Below are positions 12,162 to 23,200 of a stretch of DNA of 60,000 nucleotides, one piece after another. Positions within the stretch are counted from its first letter, which is position 1. Each line of letters starts with the position of its first letter. The position numbers were made by a program, and so were the translations under genes. The notes under the pieces are model-generated. The model was given only the letters and a program-made list of their open reading frames with translations, ran no database searches and was not told the DNA's origin. Source of the stretch: Takakia lepidozioides (taxonomy: Eukaryota; Streptophyta; Takakiopsida; Takakiales; Takakiaceae); assembly GCA_030704615.1 (NCBI GenBank), contig CM060734.1, positions 14,448,001 through 14,508,000 on the forward strand, given 5' to 3'.

Positions 12162-12239
12162 CTGAGAGTACTCGGCTTCAGTTGGCGCGGGTTGTGAGCA
12201 AGACACTGGAATCTCCTGCTGGAGCTTCAGTTTGGCCAT

Positions 12240-14185
12240 GCGAGAGATTGGCCGTCGTCGTAGTACAGAGCTTTCAACTTCCGCCGCGGTCTGGATGTGA
12301 GGTCTCTCTCAGGAGAGCCACGCCCTTCAGGCGGCATAAGTCCCAGCCAAAATGGAAAAAGATCTCCGTTTTTGGGGTACATGCCTCGAATAGCATGTTA
12401 AGCCAAGATTAGCATCAGATTTAGGGTACGTATCCAAGAAGCCATGTGTCGCCAGCCCGAATGAAAACGGATGGCGGTGGACATTTATTGCCCAACTGCG
12501 CAATTAAATGTCGGATGAAGCCCTCCATATCGGATGAAAATCGACGGAACTCGGCCCGGAATTTCCAACGTAGAGGTAATTCGGAGCGCTGCAGGATGGA
12601 AATCCGGCGCCGGATTTCCATCCTGTAGGTAATTCGGAGCGCAGCAGGATGGAAATTCAGCGCCGAATTTCCATCCTGCAAGGTAGGGCGGCGCGCGAAA
12701 TTTCCCTCACGCAGGTAATTCGGAAGCGGATGGATGGAAATCCGGCGCCGGATTTCCATCCGCGAAGGTAGGGCGGCGCGCGAAATTTTCCTCACGCAGG
12801 TAATTCGGAAGCGGATGGATGGAAATCCGGCGCCGGATTTCCATCCGCGAAGGTAGGGCGGCGCGCCAAATTTCCCTCACGCAGGTAATTCAGAAGCGGA
12901 TGGATGGAAATCCGGCGCCGGGTTTCCATCCGCGCAGGTAGGGCGGCGCGCCAAATTTCCCTGACACAGGTAATTTCGAAGCGGATGGATGGAAATACGG
13001 CGCCGAATTTCCATCCCGCAGGTAAGTGGAGTCCCGGATGGATGGAAATACGGCGCCGAATTTCCATCCAGCAGGTAAGTGGAATCGCTGGCGTATGGAT
13101 ATTCGGCGCCGAATTTCCGTTCGCCAGCGATCCGACTTACCTGCTGGATGGAAATTCGGCGCCGGATTTCCATCCATCCGGGATTCCACTTACCTGCTGG
13201 ATGGAAATTCGGCGCCGAATCTCAATCTAGGGGATGCTCTCTGTCGAACACGTGCCGGCCTCTACGCCCGAGGCGACTTCATTCGGGCGTCCCCTGTTGG
13301 ATATTCGGTGCCGAATTTCCGTCCGGGGGTTGAAATATGACGGCCAGGTGCCGGCCTCTCCCCCCTCCCCGACTGCATCCGAACCGCCCCGGATGGAAAT
13401 TGCGCCGTTTTTCCATCTGGGGATGTTTTTATGCGGCCAGTTTTCGGCCTGACCCCCCGACACGACTTCCTTTGGGGGGGCCCGGATGGAAATTCAGCGC
13501 CGAATCTCCTGCCAGGGGATGTTCTCTGTCGCACACTCGCCGGCCTCTGCGCCCAAGGCGACTTCATCCGGGCTTCCCCTGTTGTATATTCGGTGCCGAA
13601 TTTCCGTCCGGGGGTTGTAATGTGAGGGCCAGATGGCGGCCTTTCCCCCGAGCCGACTGCATCCGAAAGGCCTCGGATGGAAATTCGGCGCCGTTTTTCC
13701 ATCCGCGTAGGTTTTTATGTCGGCCAGTTTTCGGCCTGACCCCCCGACAGGACTTCCTTTGGGGGGATCCGAATGGAAATTCGGCGCTGAATTTCCGTCC
13801 AGGGGATGTTGTCTGTCGGACAGGTGCCGGCATCTCTGCCCCCGTGCGGCCCCTGTTGGATATTGGGTGCCGAATTTCCATTCGGGGGTAGTAATGTGAC
13901 GGCACAGTGCCGGCTTCTCCCCTTCAGCCGTCATCATCCGGACGGCCCCCCACTTTCTGACTGCATACCATTGGCAGTTATTGCGCAAAGACCAGGGGCC
14001 GCATTCCGGAGACAAGGTTCATTAACACTCTGACTGTGGATTTTTGAGATAGTTGGCTCCCTGGATTTGGATTAGGCTTCGTCGCTCGGACAAATCGGCA
14101 CCGCATTCCTTCCCATCGCTGCATCCCCCTTCTACCAGGGAGCTTCCCCGCACGCCATCCTGGCAGTCTTGTGTGCACATCTCCC
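12240..14185. promoter_or_regulatory. Divergent intergenic region between the two genes
   Basis: The start codons of the minus-strand gene (12239) and plus-strand transposase (14186) face away from each other, so both promoters should lie here. Most of the interval (about 12430-13960) is palindrome array; about 12240-12430 and 13960-14185 are non-repetitive. No convincing TATA box was identified. Whether the palindromes take part in expression is unknown. Confidence 0.4.
12430..13960. repeat. GGCGCC palindrome array 2 (85-bp, about 61-bp and about 280-bp units)
   Basis: Three tandem sub-arrays share the palindromic core AAATTCGGCGCCGAATTT or its variant with CCGG-flanked arms. At about 12600-13010, units repeat every 85 bp (GCAGGTAATTCGG at 12711, 12796, 12881, 12966). 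At about 13010-13225, shorter units are joined by GCAGGTAAGTGG. At about 13230-13960, units of about 285 and 274 bp carry a CCTGTTGGATATT block at 13293, 13578 and 13852. Many full units extend the palindrome to 30 bp with GGATGG arms. Open frames rich in RRRISI or NSAPNFHP are translations of the array, not proteins. Confidence 0.95.
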
Positions 14186-17100
14186 ATGGCGGAAAACCCG
14201 AGCGCTACAGTGTACTGCCCTCCTCACGAGCATAGAGCTTCATTTCCGTGCAGAGGGGACATCTGCCGGGTGATGGAGAAATATCTGCGCGTTCGATACC
14301 ACCTGAAACCGGGGTCGGTTTTTTTGGAGGAGGAAAGGAAGGACTCAAACGGCCTTGTTGTCGAGAGTATTGTTGTGCTCCACGATGATTTCGGCGATGG
14401 CAGGGAATGGCGAGTTCCACCATCGGACAGCGTCATATACAGGGCTGTTGGGGACTTCATTTGCCCGCCAAATGCACCTTCTATCCTTGCGCCTTCCACG
14501 AAACAATCCGCGAATCAGAGAGTGGCTACCTCAAAGAGAGAAGTCCGCAACGAAGTAAATCCAGAGCCGAACCCATCCATGAAGACGAGCGAGAACCGGG
14601 TTGTTCACAACCTGTCCAACTCAGACGAGGTCATGGAAGTTCCGAGGTCGTCCTGGAGATCAGGCAAGTCCTCAATGGACGTCAGTGGAGGAGGGAGTCA
14701 TATTCCCAGCACGACCACCGCAGTTCGATCTATTCTTGAAATTCTACGAGGGCTTCACCTGGAGGGACACCGGTCGGAGCTGGCCGGGCTGGACTACAGC
14801 AAGTTCGCAATTAAATCGGTTACATGCCTTCCCGCCGACGTCGACGGTAATATCTTCTTTGAGTTCCCTCCTCGGGCGGACTACTCGAGGGCGTCCGGAA
14901 TGTTGACAGATATGGATAGAAAACATGACGGTCATCCTTGGTACGTTACCAAAACCACCAGCATGAAGATGCTCGATGGTGTGCGGGTGCGCTACGTTGT
15001 TTGTGCGGGCGCGTTGCGGTGTTTCTCCCCAACTTGCTTCCACTTTAAATCAGAGGTCACAGGAACGAGACCGATTGGACAGGCACAGCTCATCAACCAT
15101 TTCGAGCTCAGGAGAAGGTTCCGAACTCCACATTTAAGTGTGCGCATTGCAAAGAACCACCACACTGCATGTCTGTTTGTAATGCCAAGCAGTTCTATGT
15201 GTTGCACCGTTTCCCTGACCTCACCCGAGCTTGCATACACGTTGGTTCCCATTGTCACAAATTGGCGAGGGGGAACTCGCGGGAGGCTGCCCACGAGGCA
15301 GAGCAGCTCGTTCAGGAGGAGGTTAAGTTGAGACCGGGTGCCAAACCCAAACAGATACAGCTCCAAGCCGCCCATAAGATGGCATTGGCCAGAATTATGT
15401 CGGAAGACGGCTCCGATAGAGTTCCTCTCGATGAGAAGGAAATGGAGGCATTGCTGGAGTCGGTGTCCCACGTATGTTCACCGAATGTCCGAAACCACAT
15501 TGTCTCATGCAAACAGAAAATTGGGCGTGGCTCGGATATGCACTCCATTCTGGAGGTGAAGCGACGATGTGGATATGACTACATTCATGGAAGTAGGTTT
15601 CCAGGACAAGGGACTGAGGCAGATCGTTGTTTCGTATTCAAAATGTCCACGTGTGGACCTGGCAGCGGCGTCGAACTGGTCGACAGGATGACGAGTGGGG
15701 ACTTGTCAAACAGTTGGGTCATGTTCGACCATATCAAGCGAATTACAAATCACCAGTGCACATGTCTACGACACCCACTGCAGGATGCTAATGACAATTG
15801 CTATTTGTGAGATGAAAGGAGAGGACACACAATCGGAGATGCTTCTTTGGCAGGGAATAAACGAACAGATGGCCAAGGCGGGATTGCCCCCTCCCAATTT
15901 CCGTGGTTTCATGGCGGACAACGCACAAGCAAATTGGGCTGCCATCCGAAGGGTGTACGGGCAAGACCCCAATGTTCCCATGGAAGGCAAGGAGAGATCT
16001 TGTGGGTTCCATTTTCTGCAGAGCCTTTCGCAGTACACAACCAGGCTCGTGGCGCCAGATTTCAGAGAGGAGCACCGTTCCATGTGCCTTGCGTGGAAGC
16101 GCGCTCCCACCTTGGATGATGCAGAGACACAGTTTGCATGTATACGGGCTTGGTGGACATCGTCAGGTGCTGTAAGGAAATCAGACGAGGGAGCAATGGT
16201 CAGTTGGCTAGCATGGTGGCATTATCGTTTCCTCCAGTTTGGCGACTATATGCGGGAGGTGAGTTGCACGAATTCGCGTCCCGTTGAATATTATTCTTGG
16301 CCATATTTGTAACTTGCTTGTAACCTCAACATGTGCTTGTGCAGGAAATGTGTCTCGACTCCGACACCGACATGCCCACGACAAACATGGCCGAATCAGT
16401 GCACTCTTCCTGGCGTGCCTCCTCTGCGGCGCATCTGGTGGACATCCTCACTGCCACAACGGAGGACATTGTGAGGTCAATTATGCAGCAATGCAGGTAC
16501 AACGAGTTCTTGAAAGGGAAACAGTGGGGCTTGGGGCCGGACAGGCAGGAAATGCTGATGCGGACTGCCTCTAGATCAAAGAATCCTCGGAAGTGGGCGG
16601 CGGCCTTGCGAGAGGGCCTTCGGGACACGCCATTGCTGCGAAGAGGCCAACATTTGGAAGGAGATGTTCATACCCGTCCAGTGAGACGAAGACTTGACGA
16701 GGCACCTGGCGGAGAAGAGGATTCATGGCGAGCTGACAAGAATATTCGCACGCTCCCTCGTGGTCCGGTGATGTTGCCCGAGGAGGTCTCGTCGAGCACC
16801 GCAAGTCCTGCACATTCAAGATCGCCATCTCCTTTGAGCACAGGGCGCGTGCCCCGGCAACATAACGAGCCATCTGTAGTAAAGCAGTACAACATTCCCA
16901 TTGTGGAGACAAGAGTGTCGGAGTCACAGTGGAGAATTGCGAGGACATTGCCGGCATTTCGAGGGAAGTGCTGCGCCATCCGGGTGGATACGAGAGCACG
17001 CTGTGGTGAGATGATTCGGAGGAACCCACACGGTGCTGTACTTGCACCTTGTTTCAGCGGCAGATTTTTGACTCCCACATTTGCTCACGCCACAACGCAG

Positions 17101-17763
17101 ACATTTTGGTTCTGTAGGCACGACATAATGACCTGTGTATTTGGCAAGCCCAAGTACGGGATTCAGGGAATGCCGGAGCCTCCGGGCGTCTGGCCTGTTG
17201 CACCGGGTTGCAGCCTCTCTCAGAATGAGGCGGATGCTCTATCTGCAGCAGGATTTCGAATGGTGCAACGCATAGACATCCCGGCCCACGCATTTCCGGT
17301 TCCTCAGACCCAGCCATTGCAGACTGCTTGGTCCAGTAGAGACGGATTGGACAATTCTGCACATCCCACAATGCGATTCGGAAGAGTGAAGAGACGACAC
17401 CCTCCCAACAAGTCGAATGAGACTCGGATTGCCAATGCTCTTGGGATGGCTTGCACTATTCAGAGCTCCGTGGACGTACCCCCACCCGGCCTTGGGCGTG
17501 TGTATCCGATGGCAACGGCCGGCTCGGCTGTACGCGACGATGTATACACAATTACAATTGGAGTGGAACCGACTTGCAATTGTACGGACTTCTCGTTGAT
17601 GGAAGCAAAGAAGGGTTCGAAGTATTATCCGTGCAAGCATATGTATTACATAAACCTGAAGAGGTTGAGGATGAACATGACTATTGATGACTTTATTCAT
17701 GCACCAGCGTTGAGCGTGAACGAGCTGCACAAACTCCTCCTTAGGGATTCCAGAAATCATTGA
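14186..17763 (+). pseudogene. MULE-type transposase with SWIM zinc finger (two exons, two frameshifts)
   Basis: Exon 1 runs 14186-16258 and exon 2 16345-17763; the 86-bp intron is GTGAGT...TTGTGCAG and phase 0 on both sides. The product would be about 1,163 residues. A zinc motif FKCAHCKEPPHCMSVC lies near residue 317. The DDE catalytic core is visible as VYDTHC (about 527), FMADNAQANW (about 577) and TTNMAES (E about 708), the MULE arrangement, with a C...H region (SCGFHFLQSL) between. The C-terminus has a SWIM finger, CNC...YPCKH (about residue 1,100). Two one-base shifts, near 15110 and 15755, have opposite sign and cancel, so exon phase is kept; each fits a one-base change in a GG or CC pair. 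It would catalyse DNA transposition in the nucleus. Start chosen at the ATG in TCCCATGG. Status as intact gene or pseudogene depends on sequence accuracy. Confidence 0.78.
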
Positions 17764-17917
17764 TGGGGCAAAGGGAATCCTCCATATGGATATTTTCAAT
17801 TACATTTTGCTGTATCAGACTTTTTTTTGCAGTGTAATGAAATGCACCCCAAAACTCCTGGAATGAGGCAATATTCCATTCAAACTGAGATCCAACAGAA
17901 GTAGTTGTGGGGCCATT

Positions 17918-18290
17918 TCTGGAAAATGGCGCCGAATTTCTCTTTTTGGGGCCGAAAACTGGCTAAGTCCCAACATGCACTGGTACCGTGTCTGGAAAAA
18001 TGGCGCCGAATTTCTCTTTTTTGGGCCGAAAACTGGCTAAGTCCCAACATGCACTGGTACAGTGTATGGAAAAATGGCGCCGAATTTCCCTATTTTGCGC
18101 CGAAAACTGGCTAAGTCCGAACATGCACTGGAAAAATGGCGCCGAATTACCTGTCATGAGGGGACCTATAGCCACGGAATTCGGCACCATTTTTCGCCAG
18201 AGAGACCTATTACCGCGAAATACGTCGCCGTTTTTTCAGGTTACGGACCCTATTACCGCGAAATTCGGCGCCATATTTGCACATATCGCT
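17918..18290. repeat. GGCGCC palindrome array 3 (74-bp period)
   Basis: GGCGCC cores at 17928, 18002 and 18076 are 74 bp apart, with a fourth at 18138 and degenerate copies to 18272. Units contain GGCTAAGTCC, as in array 1, joined to ACATGCACTGGTAC. The array starts about 155 bp after the transposase stop codon. Confidence 0.9.
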
Positions 18291-18519
18291 GGGAATTGGC
18301 ATGAGCGGAAGACGAAATATCATGAGCACAACTGTCAAAACTGCAATTTTCCCTTCAAGGGGCCGAATAATATATTTGTTTTTCCTGACACATTGCATTA
18401 AATTATTGTTTTTTATTGTTTTTTATTTTCGAAATTTGTACTTCTGCTCATGAAAACTGATTGTCTTACTACTCCGCTCCTGCCGCTCATGCCGCTCATG
18501 CTCATGAAATAGCAAACCT
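18291..18519. other. Unassigned AT-rich spacer
   Basis: Between the palindrome array and the gypsy fragment. It contains a T-rich stretch and a short CCGCTCATG repeat (about 18480-18505). No gene or element end was recognised. Confidence 0.6.
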
Positions 18520-18779
18520 CCCTCAGCTCTTTCACCTCGTGATTGATCTTCTTCCCGTACCAATTCCCTTAATCTTTCTTGCAAAGAAAAAGAAGGAGTG
18601 GCATCCAACTCTAGTTCTTCCGGTATGGGTGATGTACTCTGTGATCTTAATGGTGTGAGAGGTCCAGATGATTCCCTTATGTCTATTCCTCTCTCCCAAA
18701 GATATGGATAATTAGCTTTCAGATAGCTTTCTTTTTTTGTTGAATATCTCTGGAGTCTAGCTTCTCTTTCATCACTCAT
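18520..18779 (-). pseudogene. gag N-terminal fragment (copy C)
   Basis: The frame opens MSDEREARLQRYSTKKES and is nearly identical to the start of gag at 53384 in copy B. Homology stops at about residue 87 and the frame continues into unrelated sequence. It begins 21 bp after the ORF1 stop, as in copy B. It is a broken remnant without capsid or nucleocapsid. Confidence 0.8.
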
Positions 18780-18800
18780 GTCCCATGTCTTTCATTTCTT

Positions 18801-19496
18801 TTAATGTGGCAATAACCAAAACTCTCTTCTGTAATATCTCTCGTATATGCCTGGGTTTCTTTCAAGCTTCAATGCACCCTTGGCTATACTAGAAGTCTCC
18901 GTTACCATATAACCATATGGCAAACAAGTCTGGAAAGCTGTTCTTGGTGTGAGTTTGATCCACAAAATATCCTTTGGAATCCAATTCTTTACCAGTACAA
19001 GCTCTTCATGCATATGAGTATAAACATTCACCTTTCTTTCCTCCCAGCCTTCAAACTCTACTCGCTTAATGGATAGCAATGCTATCACATAAACCAGTGT
19101 TGGTAACCAACGTGCTCTTCCTCTACAGGCCACCTGATAAATCTTTATCACTCCTTTCTCCAGACCCCATTCAGGGTCAGCATCATGCACTCTTTTAAGA
19201 ACGTTTTCTTTACAACCGTCTGACAATTCCAAGAACCTCTGAAAGAATCGTTTGGACAATCTTTCCTTCTCGGTTTCACAGGGAATTTGATTCACATCAA
19301 ATTCTTTAATTCTCCATCCACCATGATCCCACCAGATGCCTGTCACATCTGGTTGTTCATGACCCAGTTCCCCAGTATGGTCGCCAAATGTCGAGCGGCT
19401 TTTACTCACCCATCCCTTCGCTATCCGAGGTGGGAACTCCAAGATAGAAGAGTTGGAAATCTCTAAGCACTCAGCCCGCTCAGAACAATCAGTCAT
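18801..19496 (-). CDS. Retrotransposon ORF1 upstream of gag (231 aa, intact, copy C)
   Basis: A complete frame of 231 codons, starting MTDCSERAECLEISNSS and ending RREFWLLPH. The ATG is preceded in frame by TAG, so the start is clear. The first about 36 codons lie inside the LTR (which starts at 19389 on the plus strand) and the frame then runs through the primer-binding site and leader to end just before gag. No known domain was recognised; the protein is charged, with Trp-rich patches (GIWWDHGGW). Extra ORFs upstream of gag are known in Tat/Ogre-type gypsy elements, which is an analogy only. The copy B version is broken by a CAA to TAA change at 53879-53881. Confidence 0.6.
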   Translation of the reverse strand: MTDCSERAECLEISNSSILEFPPRIAKGWVSKSRSTFGDHTGELGHEQPDVTGIWWDHGGWRIKEFDVNQIPCETEKERLSKRFFQRFLELSDGCKENVLKRVHDADPEWGLEKGVIKIYQVACRGRARWLPTLVYVIALLSIKRVEFEGWEERKVNVYTHMHEELVLVKNWIPKDILWIKLTPRTAFQTCLPYGYMVTETSSIAKGALKLERNPGIYERYYRREFWLLPH

Positions 19497-20296
19497 GACC
19501 TACAGCTAGTGTATCATGGGGGTGTTTCCTATTTGTATTCCTTCCCGTATACATGTTAGCTAGTTACCTTATTGTTGGTATTTAAGTATCAGATTGCTTC
19601 AGCAATCTATCGGATTCCATCAACTCATCCATTCATTCCACAGCTTCACTCAAATCTCTCTACACAGTGTGAGTATGAAGTATGTATCAGATTAATATCT
19701 ATCAAGTATCAGGCTGAAGCCATGGTGTCTCTAATCTACTTGGCATTACAATTCTACAACTTGCATTCATCAGTAACAACAGATCGTCACTTCCCTTACT
19801 CAGAGATGTGCTCTCCCTTCTATTTCCCAAGCCCTGATCCGAAATCCCCTCCCGTAAGTGGTGTCCCGACGTCCCCGCTCTTCGCTTTTTCTACCTACAA
19901 GCTGTTCTAACCGCTTTCCTAACTAACCGTCATCCCTGTAGTACACGTTCCTTTTTCCCCACCGTCGTTCCCTGCCAATGATAATTGTTCCCCAGCTGTG
20001 ACTGGTCGTATCAGCTGTGGCGGGCTGTGACTGGCTGTGTCGCGGTCGGGCTGTTAGGGCTGTGCGAAGCTGTGGCGGCTGTATCAGGCTGTGACTGGCT
20101 GTGTTGGGCCTGTGTCGACTGTGCGAAGCTGTGACGGCTGTGTTTAACTGTGTCGGCTGTGTCGGCTGTGTCGGAGTGTGACGGGCTTGTTGGACTGTGA
20201 CGAGCTGTGACGGCTGTGTCGGGTGTGTATCTTCCCCTAAAGCCTGTTGTTGTCACCCCTAAGGCTCCTATCGTCTCAGTCTGTGTAAAAATTAAG
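19389..20296 (-). repeat. Truncated LTR of gypsy copy C
   Basis: It starts TGTCGAGCGG directly beside the GGTCGCCAAA primer-binding region, as the copy B LTR starts TGTCACGCGG. It includes the CTGTGAC/GGCTGTGTC minisatellite (about 20000-20225) and stops near AAAAATTAAGG, about 50 bp short of the terminal TCCTCTAACA seen in intact LTRs. Confidence 0.85.
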
Positions 20297-23200
20297 GAAA
20301 ACATGTGATACCAAACCAAAAGGGGGCAGGTATTGGGACTTAGGTAATGAAGTCTGGCAGGGTTTACCACCTGGTTTATATTCAGACAAAACATCTACCA
20401 GCAGCATATCATAATTGGGTATTTTTTATGGTGCTATAAAGAGCAAAGCCATAACCAGGAGAAACATAGAAAACATTTGAGCCAAAGAAGAACTAATTCT
20501 TATCGTAAGGTATCAAATCTGACATAAGGCATCGGCTACAGGGGACCGGCAAACAGGAGTAATGTGCAGTGACCGGAATCAGGTATTAGTGTACACGTCT
20601 ACCCAGCAAGCTGTCTACCGAGGCCTAGCTCAAAATTTCAGCATTCATAAGCCTATAGATGTTCTATGCTTTATCTCAGGTACCTTCAAGGATGCCTTAA
20701 TCTCCATGCCCAATTAGCCAACTATATTTTGCTGGAGAAGATCTTACCTTATGAAGGACTGCTTTCTTCTCTACCACTTTCTAATCAGTAAACCTGTTTT
20801 CGGCATGCTAAAAATGTCCTAGTCATGTACATCCATGTCATTCAGCTGTATTTTTGGTCACTTACATACCAAGGCATAACCAACCATCCTTAATTTATCG
20901 TTGGCCCCAACACTAGTATCAGTTTTGGTGTTTTTGGGGTGGATCAGTTGTATCATGGGACATAAACCAATGATGAGCAGTAAGTATCCATGTTCCAAAT
21001 AAAGATCCATTGCTCACTTTTTCACTTGCTGAAGTGTCTTTTTGTCTTAACGAAGCCATTTATGATCATAGAAGGCTTAATAACAAAATTAAGCTTTCTT
21101 TACATAAAGTAACATCAACCCAAAGCGGGTTACGGACTGATATTTGGCAGCTTATACAACAAGGGGTATAGCTGCCCTATTTTGCACATCACGTCACTTA
21201 TTGACACCATTTTTTTTTGCCCCCTGATCTGTTTTAGATCTGGGGCTGGTGTGTAATTCAATGACAGGGTAGAGTAATATTCCCACCTCTTTATTCCATG
21301 CCCACGACCAAGTTCAATGTCTGGGGTAGGGAAAATCATTTACCATAACATGCTGAATCGATTTACATGCCATGCAATCATACATAGGAACACAGGAATT
21401 CTGAATTGCTCATCCCTCAGCCTGCAGGTTACTTTGGGTATTATTTATCCTAAGCGACTTGAATACAAATGCCTGAATCATTCTCTTCGCATCTACCAAT
21501 GTCTTATAAATAACCGGTTTTGGAAAATAGGTAACATTCAAGGGCATATAACCAAGGACCATATTTGGCCACAAAAGATCCATCCATATCAGTTGGCATG
21601 GTATCAAGTGTCCTAGAGTAACCGGCTTCTAAAAGAGGGCTAAGTTTCCAATGCTTTTACATTCAATAACCTGTCTGGTCATGAAAAACAGGTCGCCCTA
21701 CATTGTAGCATGTTTACCCATACCATATAAATTCTTTAAAGCCATCAGCTTGTCATATCATTGCTCCATTGTCACATCAGTATGCCATAGGGAACAAGAG
21801 ATAGTCGCCCTAATGATTGTCCATAAAGTAACAATCGGGAAATCGTATATCAAACTTTTAGTGTTTACCCACCCCTTGTTTTGGGTAAAACCATGTGTCA
21901 CCAAACCAAAGGGGGCATGTATTGGGACTTAGGTAATGAAGTCTGGCAGGGGTTACCACCTGGTTATATTCAGACAAACATCTACCAGCAGCATATCATA
22001 ATTGGGTATTTTTTTATGGTGCTATAAAGAGCAAAGCCATAACCAGGAGAAACATAGAAACATTTGAGCCAAAATGGAACTCATTCTTATCGTAAGTATC
22101 TAAATCTGACATAAGGCATCGGCTACAGGGGACCGGCAAACAAGAGTAATGTGCATTGACCGGATCATGTATTAGGTGTAACACGTCTACTCCAGCAAGC
22201 TGTCTTACCGAGGCCCTAGCTCAAAATTTCAGCATTCATAAGCCCTATAGATGTTCTATGCTTATCTCAGGTACCTTCAGGATGCCTACTCTCCATGCCC
22301 AATTAGCCACATATTTTTGCTGGAGAAGATCTTACCTTATGAAGGACTTGCTTGCTCCACACCGTGGTCATGGCGGGAGAGGAGGCTGATATCTCATGGC
22401 TTTGGCCTTCCCATTGCCTTGGGTTCATCACTTCAATCAGGAACATATTTGATAACCTTTTGTCATGCTCAGACCAAGGTGTTAGTAAATCAAACATAAA
22501 AACTGAAAAACAGAAGGGAGATTGGTTGATATGTGTACAAGAACCACCAGTACACTGGTCTAAATCAGAGAGGGAAGATACTTATGTCTCGTCGAGACAT
22601 GGGTCATTGTAAAATGAACGACAAATCGGCCTCATTATCAACCATTCTTCATTCACAAGTCAGCTTTATATGACAAATCCCAGACTTCAAAGTCAACAAG
22701 AAGTCTCTCTGGGTGGGGGGGGGATCAGAGACTCGATTTACACCACTGTTCATAGCAGGAAACCGTTGTTCGGCATGCTAAAAAGTGCCATTCATGACAT
22801 GCCATGTCATTCAGTCTGTATTTTTTGGTCAGCTTACATACCAAGGCATAACCAACCATCCTAATTTATCGTTGGCCCAAAAACTAGTATGTTTTTGGGT
22901 TCTTTGTATCATGGGACATACCAAAGTGACTGAGCAGTAAGTATCCATGTCCAAATAAAGATCCATTGATCACTGTTCATGGCTGGAAATGTCTGTTTGT
23001 CTTAAAGAAGCCATTTATGATCATAGAAGGCTTAAGAACAAAATAAGAGCATTTCTTTACATAAAGAACATCACCAAAGCAGGTTACGGACTGATATGGC
23101 AGCTTATACAACAGGGGTAATCAGCTGCCCTATTTTGCACATCAATCACTTATTGACACCATGTTTTTTGCCCCCCTGATCTGTTTTAGATCTGGGGCTG

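Larger units (their letters stand above)
7151..12239 (-). pseudogene. Seven-exon gene: ParB-like domain plus methyltransferase-like domain (frame-broken as sequenced)
   Basis: Exons inferred from splice signals and phase: 12162-12239 (ATG at 12237-12239), 10362-11803, 10055-10243, 9457-9937, 9147-9390, 7332-8462 and 7151-7243 (TGA). Introns 2-6 begin GTAAGC, GTAAAG, GTACTT, GTACAT and GTAAGT; intron 1 uses GCAAGC. The product would be about 1,219 residues: a low-complexity charged N-terminus (to about residue 360), a ParB/sulfiredoxin-like segment (about 364-520, DGNHR motif), a helical middle, a basic stretch, then a methyltransferase-like segment near residues 1,095-1,155. As sequenced it has in-frame TAA at 10598-10600 and 9653-9655 and one-base shifts near 10193, 9525, 9362 and 7945. 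Each shift closes if a short G or C run changes by one base, so error and slippage remain alternatives to decay. Both TAAs could be CAA with C to T. It is divergent from the transposase at 14186. Function is inferred from motifs only. Confidence 0.6.
18520..20296 (-). mobile_element. Ty3/gypsy element, copy C: truncated 5' fragment
   Basis: Reading on the minus strand, this has an LTR missing its outer end, the primer-binding site, a complete ORF1 and the first about 87 codons of gag. It matches 53100-54950 of copy B over its length with scattered differences. The gag side breaks at about 18520 and the LTR side at about 20296, where satellite sequence begins. No target duplication can be tested because both ends are lost. 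Confidence 0.85.

Noticed and set aside
12421-13905. Many overlapping 60-180 codon frames on both strands (RRRISI, NSAPNFHP repeats)
   Set aside because: They are translations of GC-rich palindromic tandem repeats; the same words appear on both strands and in several frames.
6965-18290. Terminal inverted repeats bounding the two-gene unit
   Set aside because: The CACGTCA repeat at the left has no partner near 17900-18420, so element ends could not be placed.
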